Origin: Bacteroidales bacterium UBA5621
Lineage (GTDB): Bacteria; Bacteroidota; Bacteroidia; Bacteroidales; VadinHA17
NCBI GenBank assembly: GCA_002424525.1
Contig: DIKJ01000086.1
Location: 1-8,737 of the forward strand
Length of the DNA stretch: 8,737 bases
Direction of reading: 5' to 3'
Position numbers and translations under genes: made by a program. A model generated the notes under the pieces. It ran no database searches and was not told where the DNA came from. It saw only the letters and a program-made list of their open reading frames with translations. This document shows, piece after piece, positions 1 to 7,068 of the stretch. Within the stretch, counting starts at the first letter, position 1; every line of letters begins with the position of its first letter.

Positions 1-23
1 GATAACACTCAAATGACTTAATC

Positions 24-2891
24 ATGGAAATTAAAATTGTTAACAGCATGAGGAATTTAATTCTTGTTTTCCTGATCCTGACATCTGCCTGCTCATGCAA
101 CAGGTCTATTGAAAAAAATACTATTTCTCTGGCAGGGGAGTGGCGGTTCAGGATTGATTCTCTCGACAGGGGCGTCGAAGGTGAGTGGTATAATGAATTA
201 TTCACTGAGACAGTAAACCTTCCGGGTTCGATGGCTGAGAATGACAAAGGTTATGGGGTTACCATTGAGACCGACTGGACCGGTGATATTATTGACAAAT
301 CATATTTCACCGATAAGAAGTATGAAAGATATCGTCAGCCGGATAATATTAAGATACCATTCTGGCTTAAGCCGGTCAAATACTATAAGGGCGTGGCGTG
401 GTACAACAGGGAGATTGAACTGCCTGAAGCGTGGAGTGGTAAACGGATAGTACTGTTCCTTGAGAGATGCCACTGGGAATCGGAATTGTTTGTAAACGGC
501 AGACGTACGGGTAGCGAAAACAGCCTCTCCGTACCCCATGAGTATGATATAACCGGTCATCTGAAACCCGGTAAGAACCTTATCTCCATTCGGATCGATA
601 ATAGTATTATAATACCTGTCGGAGTCAATTCGCACAGTATCAGCGATCACACCCAGTCGAACTGGAATGGCATAGCAGGAGAAATCGGTCTGATAGCTAC
701 ACCTCCTGTACATCTTAACGATATAAAAGTGTTTCCGGATATCTCAAATAAAACAGCAAAAGTAATTGTGAGCATAAAGAACCCGGATAACATTGGGTTT
801 AAGGGTAAACTGACGATAAGGGCGCAAAATTTTTACCCGGAGGAAAGACGAAAATTGCCTCTGAAAAATGTCTCGGTCTTAACAAACTCAGATGAACATC
901 AGGTTATACTCACTTATAAAATCCGTAATCCGAAGTTATGGAGCGAGTTCACTCCAAACCTGTACAAAATGACAGCAGTGCTGAAAGAGTCCGGAAGGGG
1001 CGTCATCGACAGCAGTTCTGTAGATTTCGGAATGAGGGAATTCAGAACAGACGGGACCAGGTTTAATGTTAATGGCACCCCTGTTTTTCTCAGGGGGACA
1101 ACTGAATGTTGTATCTTTCCGCTTACGGGTTATCCTCCGGCTGATTACGGATCGTGGGAAAAAGTCCTTAAGGCATGCAGGGATCACGGACTGAATCATG
1201 TACGGTTCCATTCCTTTTGCCCTCCGGAGGCTGCCTTTGAGGCAGCTGACCGGCTGGGCATTTATTTCCAGGTTGAGTGTGGCTCCTGGGCCAACCAGGG
1301 CAGTACGATCGGAAGCGGAGGAGCGCTCGACGATTGGATCTACCAGGAAGGCGACAGGATAATAAGGGCATATGGAAATCACCCCTCGTTCTGCATGCTT
1401 GCTTACGGCAACGAACCGGCAGGCAGAAACCACAGGGAATATCTGGGTAAACTGCTCACATACTGGAAATCAATTGATAACAGAAGGGTTTATACATCTG
1501 CCGCAGGGTGGCCGATTATCCCGGAGAATGATTTCAACCTGCCTTCAGATCCAAGGATACAGCACTGGGGAGAGGGTCTGAAAAGCATTATCAACGCTGA
1601 ACCCCCGCAGACCATGTTTGATTTCCGTGATTTTGTTTCAAAGTATGAGGTGCCCACTGTCAGCCATGAGATTGGTCAGTGGTGCGTTTATCCTGATTTT
1701 AAGGAAATTACGAAATATTCAGGCGTTCTGAAACCAACAAATTTTGAGATATTCAGGGAGACACTTGAAGAGAACCACATGGGTGATCAGGCAGAGGATT
1801 TTCTCTTAGCGTCGGGAAAGCTTCAGGCATTATGCTATAAAGCTGATATCGAAGCTGCTTTGCGTACCCCTGGTTTTGCAGGATTCCAACTGCTCCAGCT
1901 TCACGATTTCCCGGGTCAGGGCACCGCACTTGTGGGAATCCTTGATCCTTTCTTTGAGCCGAAGGGTTACATCACTGAGCAGGAATTCAGGATGTTCTGC
2001 AATGAAACAGTTCCCCTTGCAAGGATGGAGAAAATGACATTCCGGAACAACGAAACCTTCGAAGCCAGAATTGAGGTTGCTCATTTTGGTGCCAGACCTC
2101 TCAGGAATGCTGAAATATTATGTCAGGTAACAAACTCTGTTGGACAGATACTCAGGAAGGAGATGATGATGATGGACGAGATCAGGATCGGAAATGTAAT
2201 AGTTGTCGGTACTTTTTTAATGGGACTTGATCAGATTGCTGAGGCAGGGAAATTAAGGTTCGAAGTATCAATCCAGGGTACACCCTTCAGAAATCAATGG
2301 GATTTCTGGGTTTACCCATCGGTTGTTGAGCCTGTACCAGGAGATATCTATATAACAGATATGCTCGATAACAGGGCTGAGGAGATCCTCAGAAATGGAG
2401 GGTCGGTTTTGCTCCTGGCATACGGGAAAATAGGGGAGGACAAAGGCCGACAGGTAGCCATCGGGTTCTCAAGCATCTTTTGGAACACTGCCTGGACAAA
2501 TAATCAAGCACCTCACACAATGGGGATCCTTTGTGATCCCCGGCATCCTCTGTTCAGTGATTTTCCGACTGAGTATCACAGTAACTTCCAATGGTGGGAT
2601 CCGGTAACCCATTCTCAGGCCATGATAATTGACGAACTTCCTCCCGGATTACGCCCTCTCATCCAGCCGATAGACACCTGGTTTGAGAACCGGAGACTTG
2701 CCCTGGCCTTTGAAGCCAGATCAGGCGATGGAAAACTGATGGTTTGCAGTATAAACATGAATGACAGCCTCGATCAGAGACCGGTAACAAAACAACTTTT
2801 AAGTTCGGTTTTGAAATACATGAACAGCAATTTCTTTGACCCGGATACTGAAATTGATTTAAAACAAATCTTGAACCTGTTGCAGAATTAA
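24..2891 (+). CDS. Exported glycoside hydrolase family 2 protein (beta-galactosidase-like), probable lipoprotein
   Basis: A 955-residue retaining glycosidase of the GH2 type, expected to cleave a terminal beta-linked sugar in the periplasm or at the cell surface; the substrate cannot be read from sequence. The order is: signal with a lipobox-like LTSAC (Cys23), a GH2 sugar-binding jelly-roll about 115-225 (GVAWYNREIELP, ending GIAGEIGL), an Ig-like domain about 230-333, and a TIM barrel from FGMREF (335) to about 650. The acid/base is Glu464 in AYGNEPAG and the nucleophile Glu549 in SHEIGQW. A long C-terminal part (about 755-955) contains GGSVLLLAYG and looks like an alpha/beta, glutamine-amidotransferase-like fold without visible catalytic residues. 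ATG at 48 (residue 9) is an equally plausible start and gives a more compact lipoprotein signal. The gene appears intact. Family and catalytic residues are firm; specificity is unknown. Confidence 0.93.
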   Translation: MEIKIVNSMRNLILVFLILTSACSCNRSIEKNTISLAGEWRFRIDSLDRGVEGEWYNELFTETVNLPGSMAENDKGYGVTIETDWTGDIIDKSYFTDKKYERYRQPDNIKIPFWLKPVKYYKGVAWYNREIELPEAWSGKRIVLFLERCHWESELFVNGRRTGSENSLSVPHEYDITGHLKPGKNLISIRIDNSIIIPVGVNSHSISDHTQSNWNGIAGEIGLIATPPVHLNDIKVFPDISNKTAKVIVSIKNPDNIGFKGKLTIRAQNFYPEERRKLPLKNVSVLTNSDEHQVILTYKIRNPKLWSEFTPNLYKMTAVLKESGRGVIDSSSVDFGMREFRTDGTRFNVNGTPVFLRGTTECCIFPLTGYPPADYGSWEKVLKACRDHGLNHVRFHSFCPPEAAFEAADRLGIYFQVECGSWANQGSTIGSGGALDDWIYQEGDRIIRAYGNHPSFCMLAYGNEPAGRNHREYLGKLLTYWKSIDNRRVYTSAAGWPIIPENDFNLPSDPRIQHWGEGLKSIINAEPPQTMFDFRDFVSKYEVPTVSHEIGQWCVYPDFKEITKYSGVLKPTNFEIFRETLEENHMGDQAEDFLLASGKLQALCYKADIEAALRTPGFAGFQLLQLHDFPGQGTALVGILDPFFEPKGYITEQEFRMFCNETVPLARMEKMTFRNNETFEARIEVAHFGARPLRNAEILCQVTNSVGQILRKEMMMMDEIRIGNVIVVGTFLMGLDQIAEAGKLRFEVSIQGTPFRNQWDFWVYPSVVEPVPGDIYITDMLDNRAEEILRNGGSVLLLAYGKIGEDKGRQVAIGFSSIFWNTAWTNNQAPHTMGILCDPRHPLFSDFPTEYHSNFQWWDPVTHSQAMIIDELPPGLRPLIQPIDTWFENRRLALAFEARSGDGKLMVCSINMNDSLDQRPVTKQLLSSVLKYMNSNFFDPDTEIDLKQILNLLQN

Positions 2892-2899
2892 CCTCTATT

Positions 2900-2945
2900 G
2901 GCGCGGATTTAGCGCAACAAAGTGAAGCGTAATCCGTGCCTTTTT
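2900..2945 (+). terminator. Hairpin repeat acting as probable intrinsic terminator of the GH2 gene
   Basis: GGCGCGGATT (2900-2909) pairs with AATCCGTGCC (2931-2940) over 10 bp including one G-T wobble, and TTTTT follows directly. It lies 9 bp after the GH2 stop codon. The 41-bp element recurs at 4311-4351 with only three differences, so it is both a repeat copy and, by its T tract, a likely rho-independent terminator. Confidence 0.65.
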
Positions 2946-2986
2946 GGATTCTTCATTGTAAAATCTTTTGCTTTTTATCATCTTTT

Positions 2987-3018
2987 TTGCTGCAGTTCCC
3001 GGAAGTTGAATATATTTA
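2987..3018 (+). promoter_or_regulatory. Candidate Bacteroidota-type promoter for the beta-propeller gene
   Basis: A TTG at the end of a T run (2987-2989) lies 21 nt before TATATTTA (3011-3018). This is one base from the Bacteroidota -7 consensus TAnnTTTG, with a suitable spacing to a -33 TTTG element. It would leave a leader of about 25 nt before the ATG at 3051. It comes after the terminator-like hairpin, which suggests separate transcription from the GH2 gene. Confidence 0.45.
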
Positions 3019-3050
3019 TCCGGATTGGTGATATTAAACGAAAGTAAGAA

Positions 3051-4277
3051 ATGGTGAGACAGCAATTATTTATATTTCTTTTAGCGGTTGTTCTTCCTGG
3101 GGAGATGTCCGGACAGTTACAGCAATGGAGGGGTCCAAACCGCGACGGCATCTATTCTGAGACCGGATTGATGAAGAAGTGGCCCGCAGATGGACCCGAT
3201 TTGATCTGGTCTTTCGAAGGACTCGGTTCAGGACACGGGAGCGTCGGGATCGGCAGGGATAAAATATTCATCCTTGGCATGACCGGTACTGAAGGGATCT
3301 TGTATGCCTTCGACTTCTCGGGCAAACTTCTCTGGAAAAGAAATTATGGGCCGGAGTGGCACGTAAATTACATTGGTCCACGGTCCACACCAGTTGTTAT
3401 TGAAAACCGGGTATATTTCGAATCAGGCCATGGGACAGTCTACTGTTACGATTCAGATACCGGCGGAAAGATCTGGTCCGTCGACCTGCTGAATAGATTT
3501 GGTGCAACAAATATTGAATGGGGAATGGCAGAGTCTTTACTCATTTCGGATGATTTTCTTTACAGTACTCCCGGAGGGAAAGAACACAATGTTGTTGCTC
3601 TTGACCGGCTTACCGGTGAAACAATCTGGACCAGTCCGGGTAACGGACAACCGGCCGCCTATTGCTCGCCTCTTCTGGTAAGGCATAATAAGGCGAACCT
3701 CCTGGTGACCATGACGTCTCATTCGGTAATCGGGATAGATGCCCTTACCGGTGAGTTTTACTGGCAGGTACCCCAGTTTCAGAGGAATAAGATACACGCA
3801 AATACTCCGGTATACTCTGATGGGATAATTTATTGTTCCAGCGAGGACGATAATTCCAATTCAGGTCTGGTTGCACTGAAGCTCTCTGACGATGGAAAAA
3901 GCGTTGCAGTCAAGTGGCGTAACCAGGATTTTAGAAACCTCATGGGTGGTATTATTGTGACCGCCGGACATATTTACGGTTCTGTTTACCGGAGAGGGCT
4001 CTGGTCCTGCGTAAACAAAGAGGATGGAGCGACTCTTTATTCTTCCCGCGCTTTGGGTGATGGCAATATTATAATGGCGGATGGTTTGTTTTACTGCTAC
4101 AGCGAAAAAGGCGAAATGGCACTGGTCTCAGGCTCACCCTCCTCCTTTGACGTCATAAGCAAATTCCAGATTACCATGGGTACCGATCCTCACTGGTCGC
4201 ACCCGGTAATTTATCAGGGAAGAATGTATCTCAGGCATGGAGACGCATTGATGGTTTATAATCTTAAAGCCCGTTAA
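3051..4277 (+). CDS. Secreted PQQ-like (BamB-type) beta-propeller protein
   Basis: A 408-residue exported protein. It starts with a Sec signal peptide (hydrophobic FIFLLAVVLP at about 7-16, probable cleavage near residue 20-22), then QQWRGPNRDGIYSE, a hallmark of secreted PQQ-binding-like repeat proteins of Bacteroidota and Planctomycetota. Blade motifs of the form G-x-x-x-W recur: GKLLWKR, GGKIWSVD, GETIWTSP and GEFYWQV. The pattern of A/I-x-D after a V-x-A or Y-x-F strand (YAFDFSG, YCYDSDTG, VALDRLTG, IGIDALTG) is typical of this propeller. I see no cytochrome c CxxCH motif and no attached dehydrogenase domain, so a PQQ enzyme is unlikely; a scaffold or ligand-binding role is inferred. It lies between two near-identical 41-bp hairpin repeats. 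The reading frame is intact. Confidence 0.88.
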   Translation: MVRQQLFIFLLAVVLPGEMSGQLQQWRGPNRDGIYSETGLMKKWPADGPDLIWSFEGLGSGHGSVGIGRDKIFILGMTGTEGILYAFDFSGKLLWKRNYGPEWHVNYIGPRSTPVVIENRVYFESGHGTVYCYDSDTGGKIWSVDLLNRFGATNIEWGMAESLLISDDFLYSTPGGKEHNVVALDRLTGETIWTSPGNGQPAAYCSPLLVRHNKANLLVTMTSHSVIGIDALTGEFYWQVPQFQRNKIHANTPVYSDGIIYCSSEDDNSNSGLVALKLSDDGKSVAVKWRNQDFRNLMGGIIVTAGHIYGSVYRRGLWSCVNKEDGATLYSSRALGDGNIIMADGLFYCYSEKGEMALVSGSPSSFDVISKFQITMGTDPHWSHPVIYQGRMYLRHGDALMVYNLKAR

Positions 4278-4283
4278 GAATAG

Positions 4284-4469
4284 AACAGATCCGTGCCCCG
4301 AAATGTCGCTGGCGCGGATTTAGCCGAACAAAGTGAGGCGTAATCCGTGCCCGTTTTGGCTTACTGCTGCCGCGGACCCATCTGAACATAGTGATAACTG
4401 ATCGTGCCCGTTTTGGCTTACCGCTACCGCGGATACAGCTGAACATAGTGTTCGCTGATCCGTGCCTTT
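4284..4469 (+). repeat. Tandem array of ~58-bp hairpin repeats (three units plus a partial one)
   Basis: Units start at CGCGGA at 4313, 4371 and 4428 (periods 58 and 57). Each has CGCGGA, a centre of GAACAAAGTG or GAACATAGTG, then ATCCGTGCC (ATCGTGCC in unit 2), and units 1 and 2 end with a CCGTTTTGGCTTAC linker. A partial unit (GATCCGTGCC at 4288-4297) precedes them. Unit 1 is close to the copy at 2900-2940. Unit 3 folds best: CGCGGAT with ATCCGTG, CAGC with GCTG, and GAACA with TGTTC around a TAG loop. Unit 2 has lost its outer pairing. Unit 3 is followed by TTTT, so it could also terminate transcription. Confidence 0.85.
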
Positions 4470-4472
4470 TAC

Positions 4473-4480
4473 TATATTTG
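4473..4480 (+). promoter_or_regulatory. Candidate -7 box (TATATTTG)
   Basis: TATATTTG is an exact match to TAnnTTTG and lies just after the last tandem hairpin, 80 bp before the start of the GH3 remnant. A TTCG at 4451-4454, inside unit 3 of the repeat, is an imperfect -33 candidate with an 18-nt spacer. If real, the repeat supplies part of the promoter that would also read into the aldo/keto reductase gene. Confidence 0.42.
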
Positions 4481-4560
4481 TCACAATCAAAAAAGCAGTA
4501 ATCCGTTTTGGAGGAATACTGTTCCAGAACGGATCAATTAACCATCTAATAACCAGTATA

Positions 4561-4892
4561 ATGAAAAAAATCAAGTTCGGTATTATCTTATGCCTGGCCA
4601 TATTGTTTTCAGCAACTTTTATGGGTTGTCGTAAATGGAGTGAAACAGGAACCGGTTCATTAAGAACAGTTTTCAATGAGGGAGGTCAGACCCTGGGTTA
4701 TGATACTGCCTCCGGAGTTAAAATACTGACCAATAAAGGTTTTGCATTCAAGGACCTGAATTGCAGAAGGAGGATCTACCATTTGATATGGAATGTCATG
4801 CAGATTCAGAAGGTAATTCCTGTGATTTCGGTTTTGGGCTCAACTGGAGCGGTGTGATCAAAGATTCAAGAGTTCAGAAATACAGTAAATAA
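4561..4892 (+). pseudogene. GH3 beta-glucosidase-type gene remnant: N- and C-termini joined out of frame, middle deleted
   Basis: The first 67 codons encode a lipoprotein signal (MKKIKFGIILCLAILFS, FMGC with Cys23) and then YDTASGVKI and GFAFKDLN. This matches the mature N-terminus of Bacteroidota GH3 enzymes, which normally continues into a YEDWR motif. From about 4761 the sequence makes sense only in the +2-shifted frame. There, 43 codons (4761-4889, TAA 4890-4892) read EDLPFDMECHADSEGN and DFGFGLNWSGVIKDSR, the characteristic C-terminal end of the same family. The whole catalytic barrel and second domain, several hundred residues including the Asp nucleophile, are missing. In the original frame translation would continue with unrelated residues to a stop at 4855-4857. 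Family assignment is from recognition of both ends. The start at 4561 is chosen because of the lipoprotein signal; an in-frame ATG at 4462 would precede it with non-signal sequence. A natural deletion or an assembly collapse would look the same. Confidence 0.8.
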
Positions 4893-4900
4893 TTCTTATT

Positions 4901-5917
4901 ATGAAAAAAGATTTCTCGAGGAGGAAGTTTTTAAAGAGCACTTTGAGTGCCGGGGTAGCATTAGCCGGGTCCCGATTGGCTTTTTCAGGTCCTTCGGATT
5001 CGGAATTGACAGGGTCAGGGTTTATGAACCAGTATGATCCCAAAGGATTACCAACTGCGGTCCTGGGGAAGACTGGTGTTGTAATACCCAGGATAGCCAT
5101 TGGACTTGGCAGCAGGTTCCTGACCATCGCGACACTTGACGAAGCACTTGAAATGTGCAACTATGCTCTTGACAATGGGTTATACTACTGGGATACGGCA
5201 CATACTTATGTGAATACAGCCACAGGGGCAGTAAGCGAAGAGAGGCTGGGACATATCATTAAGTATCGTCGCAGGGAGATCTTCCTCTCAACAAAGATCG
5301 CATCCCGCGACATTGAGCTGGCAAAAGCCGAAATTGAACTGAGCCTGAGAAGACTGCAGACCGATCATCTGGATATGCTGAAGATACATGCTGTTGAATC
5401 GCCGGATGATGTTAGAAACATTTGCAGAAGCGGAGGGGTTCTTGACCTTATCTCCGGACTGAAGGAAGAGGGGGTTACCCGTTTCATAGGATTTTCAGGA
5501 CACGGTAATGCAGAGGCTCTTAAATCGATGGTTGATACCGGAAGGTTTGACAGCATGCTGTTTGCAATGAACCATTATGAGGGTTACAGCAGTGACAGGC
5601 AGGGATCGGTTATTCCTGAGGCCAGAAAACAGGGAATGGGAATAATGCTGATGAAGGCCATAAGGCCTAAGGAGACCATAGAGGGGATCAACGCCGGGGA
5701 GCTCGTCCGGTTTGCCCTCTCCCTCGAGGGTCCTGGTGGTGTCGCGGTAGGGATGGATAGCAGGAAGGTCGTCGATTCAAACCTTGAGATTCTTAGGAAT
5801 TTTAAGCCAATGACGCCCGAAGAAAAGCAGAGATACGCCTTGATTCTTTCACCCTATTTCAGGCACGAAAATCTAGGCTGGATGCGTAAAGGCTACCGCG
5901 ACGGTTACTGGAGCTGA
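4901..5917 (+). CDS. Tat-exported aldo/keto reductase family protein
   Basis: A 338-residue NAD(P)H-dependent oxidoreductase of the aldo/keto reductase fold. The N-terminus is a twin-arginine signal (SRRKFLKS at 6-13, then a hydrophobic stretch to about 29), so the enzyme is predicted to fold with its cofactor in the cytoplasm and be exported. The family tetrad is visible: Asp98 and Tyr103 in WDTAHTY, Lys132 in LSTKI, and His163 in KIHAVES. The strands RFIGFSGHG and GIMLMKAIR belong to the later barrel. The C-terminal tail ends EEKQRYALILSPYFRHENLGW, and I see no CxxC-type iron-sulfur site. It starts 8 bp after the end of the GH3 remnant, so it was probably co-transcribed with it, suggesting work on a released sugar or glycoside; that role is inference. 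The frame is intact and the length normal. Confidence 0.9.
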   Translation: MKKDFSRRKFLKSTLSAGVALAGSRLAFSGPSDSELTGSGFMNQYDPKGLPTAVLGKTGVVIPRIAIGLGSRFLTIATLDEALEMCNYALDNGLYYWDTAHTYVNTATGAVSEERLGHIIKYRRREIFLSTKIASRDIELAKAEIELSLRRLQTDHLDMLKIHAVESPDDVRNICRSGGVLDLISGLKEEGVTRFIGFSGHGNAEALKSMVDTGRFDSMLFAMNHYEGYSSDRQGSVIPEARKQGMGIMLMKAIRPKETIEGINAGELVRFALSLEGPGGVAVGMDSRKVVDSNLEILRNFKPMTPEEKQRYALILSPYFRHENLGWMRKGYRDGYWS

Positions 5918-5921
5918 TAAA

Positions 5922-5967
5922 AATCGCGGATGTCATGCCCCGGGCCATCGGGGGATTCCACCAAAAA
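5922..5967 (+). repeat. Dispersed ~46-bp repeat, copy 1 (hairpin with CCCCG/CGGGG stem)
   Basis: It begins AATCGCGGATGTCATGCCCC and ends GGGGGATTCCACCAAAAAT. CCCCG and CGGGG form a short stem around GGCCAT, inside an outer AATC/GATT pairing. Copy 2 at 7854-7899 aligns along its whole length, with most differences in the loop. It starts 4 bp after the aldo/keto reductase stop codon. Confidence 0.7.
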
Positions 5968-5994
5968 TAGATCCAGGGCATTTCCGGTATTAAA

Positions 5995-6011
5995 GAATCG
6001 CGGAGCGATTC
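5995..6011. repeat. 17-bp palindrome GAATCGCGGAGCGATTC
   Basis: A perfect 7-bp stem (GAATCGC/GCGATTC) closes a GGA loop. It has the same architecture and loop as the palindromes at 6048-6064 and 8399-8415, but with a different, still fully paired stem. Its left arm also matches the start of the 46-bp repeats (AATCGCGGA). Confidence 0.75.
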
Positions 6012-6047
6012 CATTAACCCCAGTAAATTGGATCAAATATTTTTTTT

Positions 6048-6064
6048 GAACCACGGAGTGGTTC
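6048..6064. repeat. 17-bp palindrome GAACCACGGAGTGGTTC, copy 1
   Basis: A perfect 7-bp stem with GGA loop, preceded by a run of eight Ts. An identical copy, extended by CCAC on the right, is present at 8399-8415. Confidence 0.78.
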
Positions 6065-6097
6065 CACATTGGGTAAGGTCCTGCCTGATGTGGAACC
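6060..6097. repeat. 10-bp perfect inverted repeat between convergent genes
   Basis: GGTTCCACAT (6060-6069) and ATGTGGAACC (6088-6097) are exact reverse complements separated by 18 nt. The left arm overlaps the right arm of the 17-bp palindrome at 6048-6064 by GGTTC, so the two hairpins cannot form together. The element lies between the convergent aldo/keto reductase and acetyltransferase genes and may stabilise 3' ends; there is no T tract after it on either strand. Confidence 0.6.
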
Positions 6098-6123
6098 TCT
6101 GAAAAGTTAGCCTGCAGAATATT

Positions 6124-6912
6124 TCACAATGATATTCTCCTTACACTCTTTTTAATCTTCTTTCGGAGCTTTTCATAGGAAACGGGAGGTCCGAGCCCTA
6201 TTTCCCTGCCATCAATAAACAGGGCATCACTTATACCCCATTCTTCAGCAACATTTTTATCAATTGTATCATGTTCCTGAAGGTTTATCTTCCCCGGGAA
6301 TTCCAGCGACGCCCTCTTCATCCTCTCGCAGGTGACATTCATGCTTTGGCACCAACCGCTCCTGAACATAGTGATATTCACTTTTTCGTGTCCTTTCAGG
6401 GGCTGTTTCTTCTTTTTGATGAATTGTGGAGCGACAGCTTTATCATTGAATGGTTTCCACAATAACCTCATTATTCCACTCCTGTCAACCACTTTATATT
6501 CATGCCGTTTAAACCATGAAGCCCTCATGAAAACAGGTAGAATAAGGCCCCATGCAACAAGACCGTTTGCCCCGAGCTGTCTTGCATCATCCTCGGCGGC
6601 CTTCAGGAGGGCTTTGCCCATCCCCCTTCCACGAAAAACGCCTCGTCCCTGTTTATGTCCATGGACCCAGATGCATAATACGGCGTACAGATCTTTCCCT
6701 TCAAAAATAGAATACTCGACCGGCAAATACTGAATCATACCTCCGATAACATTATTTTCATCGAGAGCAAATTTTACTTTCAGCCCTTTTCCTTTCATCT
6801 CATTATACCATTTTTCCTTGTAATTGCCGGCCTCTTTAATGTCGTCCGACCATTCCTCGAGACAGCAAAAATACTGGCTTTCGGTATCGGGAGATATGTC
6901 TGTGATTTTCAT
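6124..6912 (-). CDS. GNAT N-acetyltransferase with C-terminal YoaP-like thioredoxin-fold domain
   Basis: A 262-residue, apparently cytoplasmic protein with two parts. Residues 1 to about 155 are a GNAT acetyltransferase: the acetyl-CoA pyrophosphate-binding motif is RGRGMGKALL (94-103), preceded by the strand DLYAVLCIWVHG and followed by WGLILPVFMRASWFKRHEY. After a lysine-rich linker (IKKKKQPLKGHEK, 165-177) comes a thioredoxin-like domain, VNITMFRSGWC to the end, with SDALFIDGREIG and GPPVSYEKLRKKI, as in YoaP-type proteins. The usual active-site position carries Cys188, with Cys195 six residues later (CX6C) instead of CxxC. The acetyl acceptor is not known. The start is the ATG at 6912, close behind a -7-like box. 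It ends 27 bp from the inverted repeat at 6060-6097. Confidence 0.88.
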   Translation of the reverse strand: MKITDISPDTESQYFCCLEEWSDDIKEAGNYKEKWYNEMKGKGLKVKFALDENNVIGGMIQYLPVEYSIFEGKDLYAVLCIWVHGHKQGRGVFRGRGMGKALLKAAEDDARQLGANGLVAWGLILPVFMRASWFKRHEYKVVDRSGIMRLLWKPFNDKAVAPQFIKKKKQPLKGHEKVNITMFRSGWCQSMNVTCERMKRASLEFPGKINLQEHDTIDKNVAEEWGISDALFIDGREIGLGPPVSYEKLRKKIKKSVRRISL

Positions 6913-6923
6913 GACTTTGTTAG

Positions 6924-6945
6924 TTGATCTTGTAGATCAAAGTTA
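6924..6945 (-). promoter_or_regulatory. -7 box TAACTTTG overlapping palindrome TTGATC-N5-GATCAA
   Basis: On the minus strand TAACTTTG (6938-6945) matches TAnnTTTG exactly and would start transcription about 20 nt before the acetyltransferase ATG at 6912. A perfect 6-bp inverted repeat (6924-6929 and 6935-6940, 5-nt spacer) overlaps the box and covers the predicted start site, the position expected for a repressor operator. No -33 TTTG is evident. Confidence 0.42.
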
Positions 6946-7068
6946 ATTATTATTTGAACTCTGTTTCTTTATGAGTCCTGCAGATTGATCATTTTATGTC
7001 TGAATTCCGGCAGCTATCCGTCCCCCTGGCCGCTGCCCCACTCTGCCACTAAGTATTCACTCAGGTAC

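Noticed and set aside
936..1433. 165-codon minus-strand ORF within the GH2 gene
   Set aside because: It is antisense to the conserved barrel of a clearly real gene, with no recognisable domain. It is a shadow frame.
4284..4469. CRISPR array
   Set aside because: There are only about three units, the whole unit is repeated with no unique spacers, units are unequally decayed, and no cas gene is present.
4264..4676. Two overlapping minus-strand ORFs with internally repeated peptides
   Set aside because: They are translations of the 58-bp tandem DNA repeat (KPKRAR and AVSQNGH recur at the DNA period) and continue antisense into the GH3 remnant. There is no protein-like composition outside the repeat.
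6363..6376. TGAACATAGTGATA, identical to the centre of tandem unit 2
   Set aside because: It lies inside the acetyltransferase gene, encoding the NITMFR strand of the thioredoxin-like domain, and lacks the flanking stem sequences. It is best explained as chance.
6332..6733. 133-codon plus-strand ORF opposite the acetyltransferase
   Set aside because: The minus strand encodes conserved GNAT and thioredoxin-like motifs over the same interval. The plus-strand translation has no family features.
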